A stretch of 64,000 bases of DNA from Paenimyroides baculatum (GTDB taxonomy: Bacteria > Bacteroidota > Bacteroidia > Flavobacteriales > Flavobacteriaceae): NCBI RefSeq assembly GCF_008629655.1, contig NZ_VWSG01000012.1, positions 17,727 to 81,726 on the forward strand, in the 5' to 3' direction. Within the stretch, counting starts at the first letter, position 1; each line of letters opens with the position of its first letter. Shown piece by piece: positions 44,712 to 53,976 of this stretch. A program made the position numbers and the translations under genes. The notes beneath the pieces were generated by a model. It made no database searches, was not told where the DNA came from, and saw nothing but the letters and a program-made list of their open reading frames with translations.

Positions 44712-46742
44712 TTAATTTATTTTGATGATATTTAAACCGTTACGACCGGTTGCCACAAAAAGTAATCCGTTGTCTGCATATATGTAGTTAGCAGATTCAG
44801 CCAGGTTGAAGTGGCCTACCACGTTGAACGAATTTTTGTTTAACACGATAACACCGTCTGCACCGTTTGCCAAATATAAATAACAATCGTTAACTGCCAC
44901 ACCGTTTGTGTAACCGTTTTGTTTAAATACTTTTGAACCGTTTACACGATAATCGTTCGGTACAAAATGGCTTACCAGACTACCGTTCTGTAAAGAGAAT
45001 TTAGCAACACCTTTATCGCTTAAAGCTACATATACATACTCATCGTCCATGGTTATTACGTTTTTACCATCTTGTACGGTTTGTGCCAAGGTTGGGTAAC
45101 GGTATTCCTGAGGATTTGTACCATCGATATTAGCTATTCTTAAATAAGCACCACTGCCTTCAACTGCGAAGAATGCCTGATACGTTCCGTTCTGAGCCAC
45201 ATATTTGGCTCTTGCACCCTGACTGTAGAACTGATCTGTTACTGCAAAACCATTTGCCGGATCTAATTTAAAGAAACCACCATTGTTTGCACCTGCTACC
45301 AACCATAACATATTGTTGTGAACAAAACTATTTTTACCGGTTATACTTGGAAGTTTATGTGTAGTAAATACAGACAAATCGTTTGTATTGAATGCACCAG
45401 CAGTTAAAGGTGTGGTCATTAAACGAGAACCTGCATTGTTACCACCTACCGCATAAACTTTACTGCCACTAACATCGATTCCGTTGAATTCTGCATTGTT
45501 GAAATCGGCCTGTGCCGTTAACGAAGCTGCCTGCTGATTCTGAACATTAAAGATACGAACCGAGCCGTTTGCTGCATCACCATAAACCTCATCGTTTGTA
45601 TGATATGATACATACGCATTACCGTTTACAACCTTAACATCGGTTGCACTTAATACTGCCCCGTTAACTGTTGGACTTTGAACTGTTGCAGCCAGTGTAA
45701 ACTGTAACACACTGTCGTCACAAGCAGCTAAGCCACGTTGTGGAGTACAGCTGTTTGATGCGATAAACGTATTGGCATTTAAAGTAACATCGCTGTTTAT
45801 TTTACTGCTGTATATTGTTGCTGTGGTATTGATATCGATTTTTCCTTCGAAAGCCGGTGTAGCATTCATATTGCCTATAGTTGCAGCATTTGAAATATCG
45901 ATACGTGCAAAACCGTTTGAAGTATTTTTTATTTTACCGTCTACCGTGATGTTTCCACCCGTGATATCGGTAAGCGATCCTGTAGCCAAAACAAGGTTAC
46001 CCGAACCGTTAATATGGAAACCTGCTTTAAAATCTGCAAATCCGCCATTATTAAGTGCTGCATTTAACTGAGTAAAACCATTGAATACCATACTGCAGTT
46101 GTTGTTAACAACCGAACTGCCGTTAAGGCTTAACTGTTGTGTAAAAACCAGTTCACTAAAGTTGTTTACTGTACCATCTACCGTTTGTGTAGTATATGTT
46201 ACGTTACCATAATTATTAAGTGTTGAACCTGCATTTAAATGAAAGTTTGCAGTAGACTGGATATTTCCTGAAGGAGCAACATCTACTACTCCACCGTTAG
46301 GTACATTCAACCAGTTAGATCCACCTAAATTACCCAAAATAATAAGTGTACCGGCACCGTTGAAATTAATCCCACCCGTAAAAGTTGTGTTTGCAGGTAT
46401 ATAATATTTATCACCAGAATTAATGGTATACCACTGATTACCTGTTAAAGCAACAGCATTTGTTAAATCGGGCTGGTAGCTGTTTACCGTTTTAAGAGCC
46501 TGTGCTACTGCCTGTGATTGTGATGCGTCTGAAAATCTGTTAAACGTTATTCGTGAATTTTTTAAAGACATGTAATTTCCAAGTAATTTGCTGCCGTAGG
46601 TAAGTTTCATTTCTGAATTACTTAGCACACCACTTTCTTCCTGAGAAGCAGTTGCGTCTACGTTGTCGTCACTTGAACAGCCTGCTACCGTAATTAATAG
46701 CGAAGCCGCTAAAAAGCCCAATTTCAATTTATTTTCAATCAT
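44712..46742 (-). CDS. Surface lipoprotein with beta-helix-like and LVIVD-propeller-like parts
   Basis: 676 residues with a lipobox (VAGC, Cys22) and an Asp/Ser-rich start (SSDDN). Residues about 110-340 are a repetitive Asn/Gly-rich beta-helix-like region (GGINFNGAGTLIILG, LNAGSTLNNYGN). The C-terminal half has about six 45-residue repeats like a LVIVD beta-propeller (GNAYVSYHTND, SKVYAVGGNN, NYIYADNGLLFVATG). Surface adhesin or matrix lipoprotein is a reasonable guess. It has its own -7 box at 46788-46795 and lies behind the glycosyltransferase gene. Confidence 0.72.
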   Translation of the reverse strand: MIENKLKLGFLAASLLITVAGCSSDDNVDATASQEESGVLSNSEMKLTYGSKLLGNYMSLKNSRITFNRFSDASQSQAVAQALKTVNSYQPDLTNAVALTGNQWYTINSGDKYYIPANTTFTGGINFNGAGTLIILGNLGGSNWLNVPNGGVVDVAPSGNIQSTANFHLNAGSTLNNYGNVTYTTQTVDGTVNNFSELVFTQQLSLNGSSVVNNNCSMVFNGFTQLNAALNNGGFADFKAGFHINGSGNLVLATGSLTDITGGNITVDGKIKNTSNGFARIDISNAATIGNMNATPAFEGKIDINTTATIYSSKINSDVTLNANTFIASNSCTPQRGLAACDDSVLQFTLAATVQSPTVNGAVLSATDVKVVNGNAYVSYHTNDEVYGDAANGSVRIFNVQNQQAASLTAQADFNNAEFNGIDVSGSKVYAVGGNNAGSRLMTTPLTAGAFNTNDLSVFTTHKLPSITGKNSFVHNNMLWLVAGANNGGFFKLDPANGFAVTDQFYSQGARAKYVAQNGTYQAFFAVEGSGAYLRIANIDGTNPQEYRYPTLAQTVQDGKNVITMDDEYVYVALSDKGVAKFSLQNGSLVSHFVPNDYRVNGSKVFKQNGYTNGVAVNDCYLYLANGADGVIVLNKNSFNVVGHFNLAESANYIYADNGLLFVATGRNGLNIIKIN

Positions 46743-46787
46743 ATTTACTATTTGTTGTTATTTTAATAACGAGTGTTTTATGTTGTG

Positions 46788-46795
46788 CAAAGTTA
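46788..46795 (-). promoter_or_regulatory. -7 promoter element of the beta-helix lipoprotein gene
   Basis: The reverse strand reads TAACTTTG, 46 bases before the ATG at 46742. It implies expression independent of the glycosyltransferase upstream. Confidence 0.5.
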
Positions 46796-46863
46796 CTGGC
46801 AGTTATAATATCGTTATCTTTGAATTTTTAGTTTTTATTTGTGAATTTTTATTTTTTTTCACG

Positions 46864-48171
46864 CTACATGTCATGTTCCCTGGCTTTGGCAGAGGTTTTT
46901 TGCGGATTCCAGGTATCTTTATAAGAATCGAAGAAAAGTAGCTCGTCAATATAAGCAATGGTTCGAACGATACGCATGTAGTATCCCATGTAGATAGGAT
47001 ACAGCGGTACGTAAATGATTTTAGACCATACCTGATACCTGTTTTTACTTATGGCAAGCGAATAGAAAAACTGTCCGAATGCCAACAGCAGATATATAGA
47101 ATACTTGAAAGGAAACCAAACCACCAAAAAATACGGATCGACCACCAAAATCTTTATCATGTAAAATATCCAGAGCGCATCGAGCACCAATCCGAAAAAA
47201 ATGTTTTCAAAGAAGGCAAAGAAATTGGAAAACCTGAAATTTTTGTTAGGCATCCAAATGTCTCTGTGTTTTCTTATCCTAAAGCGGATTAATGAGCGCG
47301 ACCAGCGCAGCCGCTGTTTGGTTAAGGCTTTCCAAGTTGCAGGCACATGGGTTTTGCAGACTGCTTCTTCTTCAAACACAATACGGTAATCTATCTTACG
47401 TATTTTTACCGTAATATCACCATCGAGCCCGGGACCTATGTCCCACCCGCCTACACGGTCTAAAACATGTTTGGGAAAAGCACCGAAAGCACCCGAAATA
47501 ATTTTGTAGATGCGGAGCTGCGACAAAACGATTCGGGCTACGTTTATAGATTGCAAATATTCCAGATACTGCATGGTTGTTGTAAGCGACTGTTCCCGAT
47601 TACGAACCACCAGATTACCGCCTACAGCGCCTACATTCTTATATCTGTAAAAGGGAATGAGTATTTTTTCGACCGCATCGGCTTCTAAAGAAGAATCGGC
47701 ATCGAGATGCACAATGTATTTCCCTTTTGAATATCGAAGTCCAAGATTTGCTGCCGAAGCCTTACCCCCTCTTTCTTCTGCAGAGATAAATCTTCTGATA
47801 TCACCTGTACGTTCAAACGAACGGGCAATTATTGCCGTATTGTCTGTAGAACCATCGTCAACAACTATTAATTCTATGTTTTTATACGTTTGCTTTTTCA
47901 TTGACTGAATAAGCTTGTACAGGTGTTTACCTTCGTTATGCCCTGGAACCAAAACGGTTACCAACGGATTTTCCTGTAATAAAGCCTGCCGTGCACTTTT
48001 CCAGGCACCTTTGGTACGGTTTCGTTTAGTTCTACTATACAGCAACGCAACCCCTTCTACAATGAAGAAACGAGGAATATCGAGTAGAAATATATACCAA
48101 CCCCAACGCATGACAGTCCCCCAGTCGAGACGGTGCCACATGTAAAAATAGGTATCCCAGAAATTTGCCAT
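46864..48171 (-). CDS. Processive family 2 glycosyltransferase (exopolysaccharide synthase type)
   Basis: 435 residues. One membrane segment at about 21-43 precedes a GT-A domain with D105-D106 in VVDDGST, the DxD-type HLDAD (D157/D159), the acceptor-site LDGDI (D252) and the QxxRW motif QRLRW at 286-290; about three or four membrane helices follow at 315-410. This is the architecture of polymerising synthases such as NodC, HasA, PgaC and cellulose synthase, which extrude the polymer through the membrane. The sugar cannot be decided. It sits behind HlyD- and TolC-like genes, with a 2-base gap to the zinc protein. Confidence 0.83.
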   Translation of the reverse strand: MANFWDTYFYMWHRLDWGTVMRWGWYIFLLDIPRFFIVEGVALLYSRTKRNRTKGAWKSARQALLQENPLVTVLVPGHNEGKHLYKLIQSMKKQTYKNIELIVVDDGSTDNTAIIARSFERTGDIRRFISAEERGGKASAANLGLRYSKGKYIVHLDADSSLEADAVEKILIPFYRYKNVGAVGGNLVVRNREQSLTTTMQYLEYLQSINVARIVLSQLRIYKIISGAFGAFPKHVLDRVGGWDIGPGLDGDITVKIRKIDYRIVFEEEAVCKTHVPATWKALTKQRLRWSRSLIRFRIRKHRDIWMPNKNFRFSNFFAFFENIFFGLVLDALWIFYMIKILVVDPYFLVVWFPFKYSIYLLLAFGQFFYSLAISKNRYQVWSKIIYVPLYPIYMGYYMRIVRTIAYIDELLFFDSYKDTWNPQKTSAKAREHDM

Positions 48172-48172
48172 A

Positions 48173-49135
48173 TTATAAATGCAGACCTATCTTCATACCT
48201 TGTGCAGTAATTTCATATTCGTAAATTTTACGGACAACCAATTCGTGCGGAGCTTGTTCGGTTTCACAATCTACACAGTGTACACCCACGGGTGCATCTT
48301 GAAACTCGTGCTGGCATTTTTTATTTTTGCAGTTGAATATTTTACCGGGTCTGTCATAATCTACCCCTAAATTCCTTAATTCTGACGAGCATTTGGGACA
48401 TACCATTTTATCTTTAAAGATAAAATCTTTTTCTACCCCCACATAAGCACATCTAAAATGATGAATCAGGTTACTTGCCTTAAGGTTATGGTGGCTGCAT
48501 TTAGGGCAGATTTCCCTGTAATTAAGAAAACCGCTACTGCATTTGTGGCACAAGTGACTGGTATCTACATAATGCCTGGTAAGCCAATTGTTTGTAAAAG
48601 CTTCCTGCAACAGCATGCGGGAGTTTATAAATGCTTCGCGGTTGTTATAAAAATAGGTTTCTATGCGCGGATACGAATAGCCTGTTAACGACTTGTGCTT
48701 TAAAACTGGTGTAATTCTTTTTTTGCGCGTATAGTAATAGTCAAATGTTTTTTGAATAAAGAAATCATTCTCGGTAAAATTTTCGTAATTTCTTTTGTCT
48801 GCATATTTACTAACAAAAAAGCTTATTTGTTCTATAAGCGGTATTTTTTCGATAATATCGAGCCCTTTAATATAACCGTCACTCAAATACTTCAGGTGAT
48901 TGTCTTTTGTTGCATAAAACTTTTTAAACTCTTTTTGCAAAAAGACCGGTTTTAAGTAAATTTTTATATTTTTTGAACGAACAATGCGGCGCAGAAATCT
49001 GCGTACCAACCATTCGTCACTGTGATTTATCACCCAGATATCTGTACTGCACGGATCTGGCAGAACATCGTGCTCTATGGCATGTTCCAAAAGCAGCACT
49101 TTTTTTCCATGAATTTCAATTACGGTGTCTGTCAT
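48173..49135 (-). CDS. Multi-zinc-ribbon protein (TackOD1-like)
   Basis: 320 residues, soluble. The C-terminal 130 residues carry CxxC pairs at 196/199, 210/213, 246/249 and 287/290, a C-x4-C at 269/274, and His/Cys in HHFRC near 225-229. This matches the pattern I know as the Thaumarchaeal output domain TackOD1, a metal-binding module of unknown action. The N-terminal 190 residues (KKVLLLEHAI, IWVINHSDEWLVRRFLRRI) look like an alpha/beta partner domain. The 2-base spacing to the synthase gene suggests control or assembly of the synthase. Confidence 0.65.
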   Translation of the reverse strand: MTDTVIEIHGKKVLLLEHAIEHDVLPDPCSTDIWVINHSDEWLVRRFLRRIVRSKNIKIYLKPVFLQKEFKKFYATKDNHLKYLSDGYIKGLDIIEKIPLIEQISFFVSKYADKRNYENFTENDFFIQKTFDYYYTRKKRITPVLKHKSLTGYSYPRIETYFYNNREAFINSRMLLQEAFTNNWLTRHYVDTSHLCHKCSSGFLNYREICPKCSHHNLKASNLIHHFRCAYVGVEKDFIFKDKMVCPKCSSELRNLGVDYDRPGKIFNCKNKKCQHEFQDAPVGVHCVDCETEQAPHELVVRKIYEYEITAQGMKIGLHL

Positions 49136-49146
49136 TATTTTATGTT

Positions 49147-50187
49147 TTATAAATTAATTCTTCCTTTTCTAATCTTTACCGGAATGTTGCTTACTGTTAG
49201 TTTGTCCCACCCCTTTTTAGCAGCCGGTACTATATGCACCACAATACCGTGTTTTTGATCGCTTAGTGTGTTTTCCGAAACCACTTCTTCCCTAAGCTCT
49301 GAAACTGCATGTATTTTTTGTACAGTTCCTTCCAGATTTTCATATCCGTAAGGCAGTACAACAACTACGTGATCGCCCACTTTAAAATTGTCAAGATCTT
49401 CCACATCAATATAAGCCCTTACATAATATTCGGGATGTATAATGGACATTACCTTATCTTGCCTATAGCAAATTTGCTGTATAGGAATACGCAGCCTGTC
49501 TACTCTGCCACCGACCGGAGCCGTAAACGCTGTTTTTTGGTGCGCTGCATTCAAACTTTTAAGATTAAGATCGCTGCTACCATGTAATTCAGACTTCGTC
49601 TGTTCTTTTTCATTTAAAAGTACCTGATATTCGGCCTTTACAGTTGCAATCTGGTATTGAACATCGTCTATAGATCGGTCTACATTTGCCAGTTCGTTAG
49701 AAGTTATCACATTTAGATAAACCAGTTTTTCTTTCTCTACCCTTTCTAATTTCCAGTACTTTAATCTTTTTTCAAGATCTACTAGAAACAGCCTTCTTTT
49801 CTCGATCTGGCTGTTTAAGGCAATAAGGGAAGAACCGTCTTCTCTGTTTTTCAGTTCCATTTGTAAGGAATCCTGACCATAAGGTGTACGCTCATGCCCA
49901 AAACGTTCGTACAGAAACAATGTATCACCAGCTTTTACATCTTGGTCTTCTGCTACGTTGTATTTTAATATGCGGATATCGTTTGCAAACTGTACATCGT
50001 ACTGCTGCTGTAACAGCACACCGTGCGCAAAGTTAAAGAACCAAGGTGTGGTTAACCATTTAAAGAAAGATAGTACCAGAAAAATTAGGATTGCCAGATA
50101 AATCCAGCGGTCCCAACGGCGTTTTTTAATTTGTTCGGGCTTTATATCGGGTTGCGAAACAACCTTTTTATCAAATTTAATATTCAT
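49147..50187 (-). CDS. HlyD-family membrane fusion protein
   Basis: 346 residues. A single membrane segment at about 28-48 is followed by half of a lipoyl/barrel-sandwich domain (QFANDIRILKYNVAEDQDVKAGDTL, shown in part), a coiled-coil hairpin at about 115-215 and the second half (TAFTAPVGGRVDRLRIP) with a beta-barrel (VRAYIDVEDLDNFKVGDHVVV). This is a periplasmic adaptor. No ABC transporter or RND pump is next to it, so it is expected to work with the glycosyltransferase and the TolC-like gene. Confidence 0.85.
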   Translation of the reverse strand: MNIKFDKKVVSQPDIKPEQIKKRRWDRWIYLAILIFLVLSFFKWLTTPWFFNFAHGVLLQQQYDVQFANDIRILKYNVAEDQDVKAGDTLFLYERFGHERTPYGQDSLQMELKNREDGSSLIALNSQIEKRRLFLVDLEKRLKYWKLERVEKEKLVYLNVITSNELANVDRSIDDVQYQIATVKAEYQVLLNEKEQTKSELHGSSDLNLKSLNAAHQKTAFTAPVGGRVDRLRIPIQQICYRQDKVMSIIHPEYYVRAYIDVEDLDNFKVGDHVVVVLPYGYENLEGTVQKIHAVSELREEVVSENTLSDQKHGIVVHIVPAAKKGWDKLTVSNIPVKIRKGRINL

Positions 50188-50249
50188 TTAAAACATATTT
50201 GTAACGGTTAAAAAATCGTACAAGGCTTTCATTACCAATTGTTTTGAAA

Positions 50250-51608
50250 TCATCTTTCCGAATAGTCGGTATTTTCTTTAGACGGATTGATCTGCTCATT
50301 ATTATTCAGACCGTTTAATGTATGGAATACCACATACTTTTTGCACAACTGCTCCTTTACATCTAACACAGCAAGTTTTTTCTGAACCAGCATACCGGCA
50401 TACTCAATGTATTTTGCAGGGCTGAAATTTTTGTTCTGTCTCTGATAAACCTCTGTTTCGTTCTTTAAAAGCGCTTCAACGTACGAAATTTCGTTTTGCA
50501 GCTGAAACAACTTGTTTTTTAACAGATAGAAATCTTTATGTTGTGCAGTAAGTCTGTCTTTTAATTTTAGTTTTTCGGCATACAGATTATTATCATACGT
50601 AGCCATTTCGTACGCAAGAGACTGGTTGTCTTTACCAAAACGGATAGGCACAGACAACGACGCACCTACACTTGCGAACGATCTGCCGGTTTGCTCTGCA
50701 TTGTCGTAATAATTGTATCTGAATTTTGCACGCAAACTTGGCTTGTCGCCCGGTTTCTGTCTGCTGTTTAAAAGATCTTTCTGCATCTGTACCAATACTT
50801 CCTCTTCCTTTAAAAGATTATCCGCATTTATTGAAGACAGATCGGGTAAAACGGCATCTACGTACGGAATGTTCCAATATTCTTTTACCAAATGATCGGG
50901 AATATTTTGAGACAGATAGTTTATGTAAACATCAATCATACCACTAACAGCCTGCGACTGATTATTGGCATTTATTTTATCAGCACTGCTGCCAAGCTTG
51001 GCCTGATGCATTTTATCTTGATAAGCTGCCTGCATCTGTACTATTTCCTGATATTTTTTTAGAATTTCGAGACGGTGCAGATCGAATACATGCTGTAAAA
51101 GCAGCTGCCTGTTGTGTAATGCAAACGAATTATTTTGAAGGCTTAACTGAAGTGAATCTCTGCGAAACTGCTGATTAAAGATGCGTTTTGCTTCTTTTTT
51201 TCGCTGCATGCTCCCTTCGCCAAGAATTACCCAGTCTAAACCGGTTGAAACCCGAGATCTGAAAAAAACATCTTCTGTTTCTGAAATACCAGGGCTGAAA
51301 TTGTAGGTAGCATCGGATATCCATTTAAGTCCGAAATCGGTTTGCGAATCTGTGATTCTGGTATTTCTATCAACAATAAAATTATTATTAGCTATAATAT
51401 CATTATCAGAAACAATATCAGCCAGCAACCCGTTGTTTTTTGAAACTGGTTGCACAAGCACACCATCTACAAATGATTTTGTATATAAAAAAAGTGAATT
51501 ATACTCTTTAACCAAACTATTCAGTTCGTTTACAGAAGGTGAGGTATTCTGCGAATTTACCGAATACGACATGTATATCGTTGTAACTAAACAAAAGAAT
51601 AACTTCAT
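50250..51608 (-). CDS. TolC-like outer-membrane efflux protein
   Basis: 452 residues with a signal peptide (ending VNSQN). Long amphipathic helices with Gln/Leu heptads (about 140-230 and 300-440) and a central PSLRAKFRYNYYDN strand segment fit the outer-membrane factor family. It should give the exit channel through the outer membrane. It lies 63 bases before the HlyD gene in the same direction. Confidence 0.75.
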   Translation of the reverse strand: MKLFFCLVTTIYMSYSVNSQNTSPSVNELNSLVKEYNSLFLYTKSFVDGVLVQPVSKNNGLLADIVSDNDIIANNNFIVDRNTRITDSQTDFGLKWISDATYNFSPGISETEDVFFRSRVSTGLDWVILGEGSMQRKKEAKRIFNQQFRRDSLQLSLQNNSFALHNRQLLLQHVFDLHRLEILKKYQEIVQMQAAYQDKMHQAKLGSSADKINANNQSQAVSGMIDVYINYLSQNIPDHLVKEYWNIPYVDAVLPDLSSINADNLLKEEEVLVQMQKDLLNSRQKPGDKPSLRAKFRYNYYDNAEQTGRSFASVGASLSVPIRFGKDNQSLAYEMATYDNNLYAEKLKLKDRLTAQHKDFYLLKNKLFQLQNEISYVEALLKNETEVYQRQNKNFSPAKYIEYAGMLVQKKLAVLDVKEQLCKKYVVFHTLNGLNNNEQINPSKENTDYSER

Positions 51609-51839
51609 TTATGTAACAGCTTAATTTTTAAAATTACTACTGTAAGCGTGTTTTTGGTTTTGCGATCTCTTAAGACTTTTAGTGAACTATTTGGATTAAA
51701 ACGTGTAATAAATAATCTAAAAAACGATAGATTAATAAACGTCTTGCATAAGGCAGTTTTTAAAATTCTAAATATCGGTGCAAAATTACTGTAACTAAAA
51801 GACAATACACTTGTGAAAAAACATTGAAAACTTGTAAAT

Positions 51840-52694
51840 TTATAGATACACCTGATTTGTATCTCTAATTTCACTTGGGGTTTTGTTATAGTGTTTTTTG
51901 ATAAATGCACTGAAGTTACCTTCGTCTGCAAAACCCAGATCCATAGCAATTTCTGAAATGTTGAGTACAGAATTTTGCAACATCTTTACGGCCTCGTCTG
52001 TAACTTTTTGTACGATGACCTTTTTTGCTCCTTTGCCCAACACCAACTCTGTCATTACAGACAAACGTTGAGAAGAAACACCCAGTTTTTCTGAATAAAA
52101 CGAAACACCTTTTTCTGCCTTGAAGTGTTTCTGCAACAGCACCCTGAACCTGTTTACTACATCAATGTAAGAAAAATTGATTTTCTCTGGTTTAACCAGC
52201 TGATTCTGTACCCCTAACAAACCATCGAGTAACAATATTTCTACACAATTGTGCGCCACAGCTATGTACAAGCCCATTTCTTTCTGGCGGTACAAACCAA
52301 GTCTGTTAACGATTAGTTTTTTGATCTCTGCTCCGTTTCCGATGGTTGGAGCCGTAAAAACATCGTGCTGGCTATTGAAAAACAAATCTGAATTTAAAAT
52401 AAAGCTGTCTTTTGCAGATCGTTCGTAAAAAGAGGAAGAAAAAGCAATGACAATATCTTCTTTAGATCCCGAATCGTAAACAACATCTTTAAACTGGGCA
52501 ATGTATGCCATGTGATTCGCCTTTACACACACCTGACGTCCGTCTACCAATATACATGAATCACTCAAAGCAATATAAATAACAAAATATTCTAATGTAT
52601 TAAAGTTAAACTTACCATTATTACGTGCAACAAGTTTTTCTACTTTGTTTATACTAAAGCCAGCTGCGTCTAATTCTTCTGTTATTTGATACAT
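51840..52694 (-). CDS. AraC-family transcriptional regulator
   Basis: 284 residues. The C-terminal 100 residues hold the two HTH motifs of the family: SFYSEKLGVSSQRLSVMTE and LNISEIAMDLGFADEGNFSAFIKKHYNKTPSEIR (in part). The N-terminal 150 residues are a cupin-like sensor fold. It is first on the reverse strand upstream of the TolC-HlyD-zinc protein-synthase genes and is the likely regulator of that locus. Confidence 0.87.
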   Translation of the reverse strand: MYQITEELDAAGFSINKVEKLVARNNGKFNFNTLEYFVIYIALSDSCILVDGRQVCVKANHMAYIAQFKDVVYDSGSKEDIVIAFSSSFYERSAKDSFILNSDLFFNSQHDVFTAPTIGNGAEIKKLIVNRLGLYRQKEMGLYIAVAHNCVEILLLDGLLGVQNQLVKPEKINFSYIDVVNRFRVLLQKHFKAEKGVSFYSEKLGVSSQRLSVMTELVLGKGAKKVIVQKVTDEAVKMLQNSVLNISEIAMDLGFADEGNFSAFIKKHYNKTPSEIRDTNQVYL

Positions 52695-53106
52695 AGCATG
52701 AATATGTTATTGACGCGATAAAATTATATTATTTTTTCAATAAAATAAAGGGTTTACAAAAGGAAAAGAAAATTTTAATGTTTTTTTAATAATTACTGAT
52801 GATAACATTATAACGAGGAGAGGAAGAAGGTGGTAATAAAGTACATATCTGTATTGTTATTACTGATTGGTGTATTAGTTTTCATAATAAACGGGAAAAA
52901 AGTAAGTACAAATGGGTTAGGATATTTTGTGCCTTTTATGCTTCCTCGAAAGTTTAGTAGGTTGATATTTTTTGAGCAAGTAAAGTATATATTTTTTAGG
53001 TAATTATATATTAGTTTACACTTAAACAAGAAGCTTAACAACAAAAAAATTACTCTGTTAAACTTAACACTATAAAGTAAAAGATTATATTTGCAAAAAA
53101 AATATA
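52695..53106. other. Intergenic region without recognised gene
   Basis: About 410 AT-rich bases between the divergent AraC and DUF3050 genes. A -7 box TATATTTG lies at 53086-53093, 14 bases before the DUF3050 start. The one long frame here, on the reverse strand, overlaps the DUF3050 gene and has a composition unlike protein. Confidence 0.5.
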
Positions 53107-53886
53107 ATGACATCAATAAACGAAATAAACAACTATATACAGCCAAAAAAAAACGAACTTCTTAATCATTCTTTATATAAAAAAATCACAACGCTTGCAG
53201 ACCTGCAGCAATTTCTTCAGGTTCACGTTTATGCGGTATGAGATTTTATGTCGCTTCTTAAAGCACTGCAATCAAAACTTACATGTACAACAAGTCCGTG
53301 GTTTGCATCTCCCAATCCTGAAGTACGTTACCTTATTAACGAAATTGTTCTTGCAGAAGAATCAGACCTTACGTTAGACGGTAGAAGATTAAGTCATTTT
53401 GAAATGTATCTGGAAGCTATGCGTAAAAGTAATACCAGTACAGAAAATATTGAAGCTTTTTTAGACAGTGCACAAGCTACAGATATATTCAGTGCTGTAA
53501 AATCAAGCGTACTTCATCCCAATATCAAAGAATTTTTAACGTTTACTTTTGAAGTGATTGAAGCAGGCAAACCACATGAAATAGCTTCGGCATTTACTTT
53601 TGGTCGTGAAGACCTTATACCGAATATGTTTACCGAAATGCTAACAGAATTTAAGTTACGCTTTAAAAATACAGATCTTACCGATCTTGTTTACTATTTT
53701 GAACGCCACATTGAACTTGATGCCGACGAACACGGACCTATGGCGTTTGAAATGATTGCCTACCTGTGTGGCAGTGATGCAGTAAAGTGGAAGAAAACTG
53801 CAGAAATAGCAGTAGCATCTCTTGAAAAAAGAATAAAACTATGGAACGCAATTGAAGAAATTATCGATCAACAAAATAATATATAG
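53107..53886 (+). pseudogene. DUF3050 gene interrupted by an in-frame TGA at a Trp position
   Basis: Starting at ATG 53107 the frame reads MTSINEINNYIQPK... to QVHVYAV, then TGA (53239-53241), then DFMSLLKALQ, continuing without a break to 53886 (259 codons in all). DUF3050 proteins, which have a haem-oxygenase-like helical fold, normally read HVFAVWDFMSLLK, so a TGG codon has become TGA. The rest of the gene shows no damage (HFEMYLEAMR, DADEHGPMAFEM). The downstream part could restart at ATG 53248 as a 212-residue protein. A terminator follows. Young nonsense mutation, readthrough or sequence error are all possible. Confidence 0.75.
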
Positions 53887-53903
53887 ATCTGATAAAAAAA
53901 ACT

Positions 53904-53927
53904 AAAACCCGTTAGAAACGGGTTTTT
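53904..53927. terminator. Bidirectional terminator
   Basis: AAAACCCGTT / AACGGGTTTT with a 3-base loop, between the DUF3050 gene and the thiamin operon. Confidence 0.8.
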
Positions 53928-53976
53928 ATGTTATGCTTTAAAATTTATCAACATTATTTATATTAAAAATTTTCCA

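Noticed and set aside
52808..53146. A 112-residue reverse frame upstream of the DUF3050 gene
   Set aside because: It overlaps the DUF3050 start, is dominated by Leu/Phe/Tyr/Asn as expected from AT-rich DNA, and has no start context.
53239..53241. Reassigned TGA = Trp code
   Set aside because: Other genes in the window end at TGA, including thiC, so the standard code applies; only this one site is odd.
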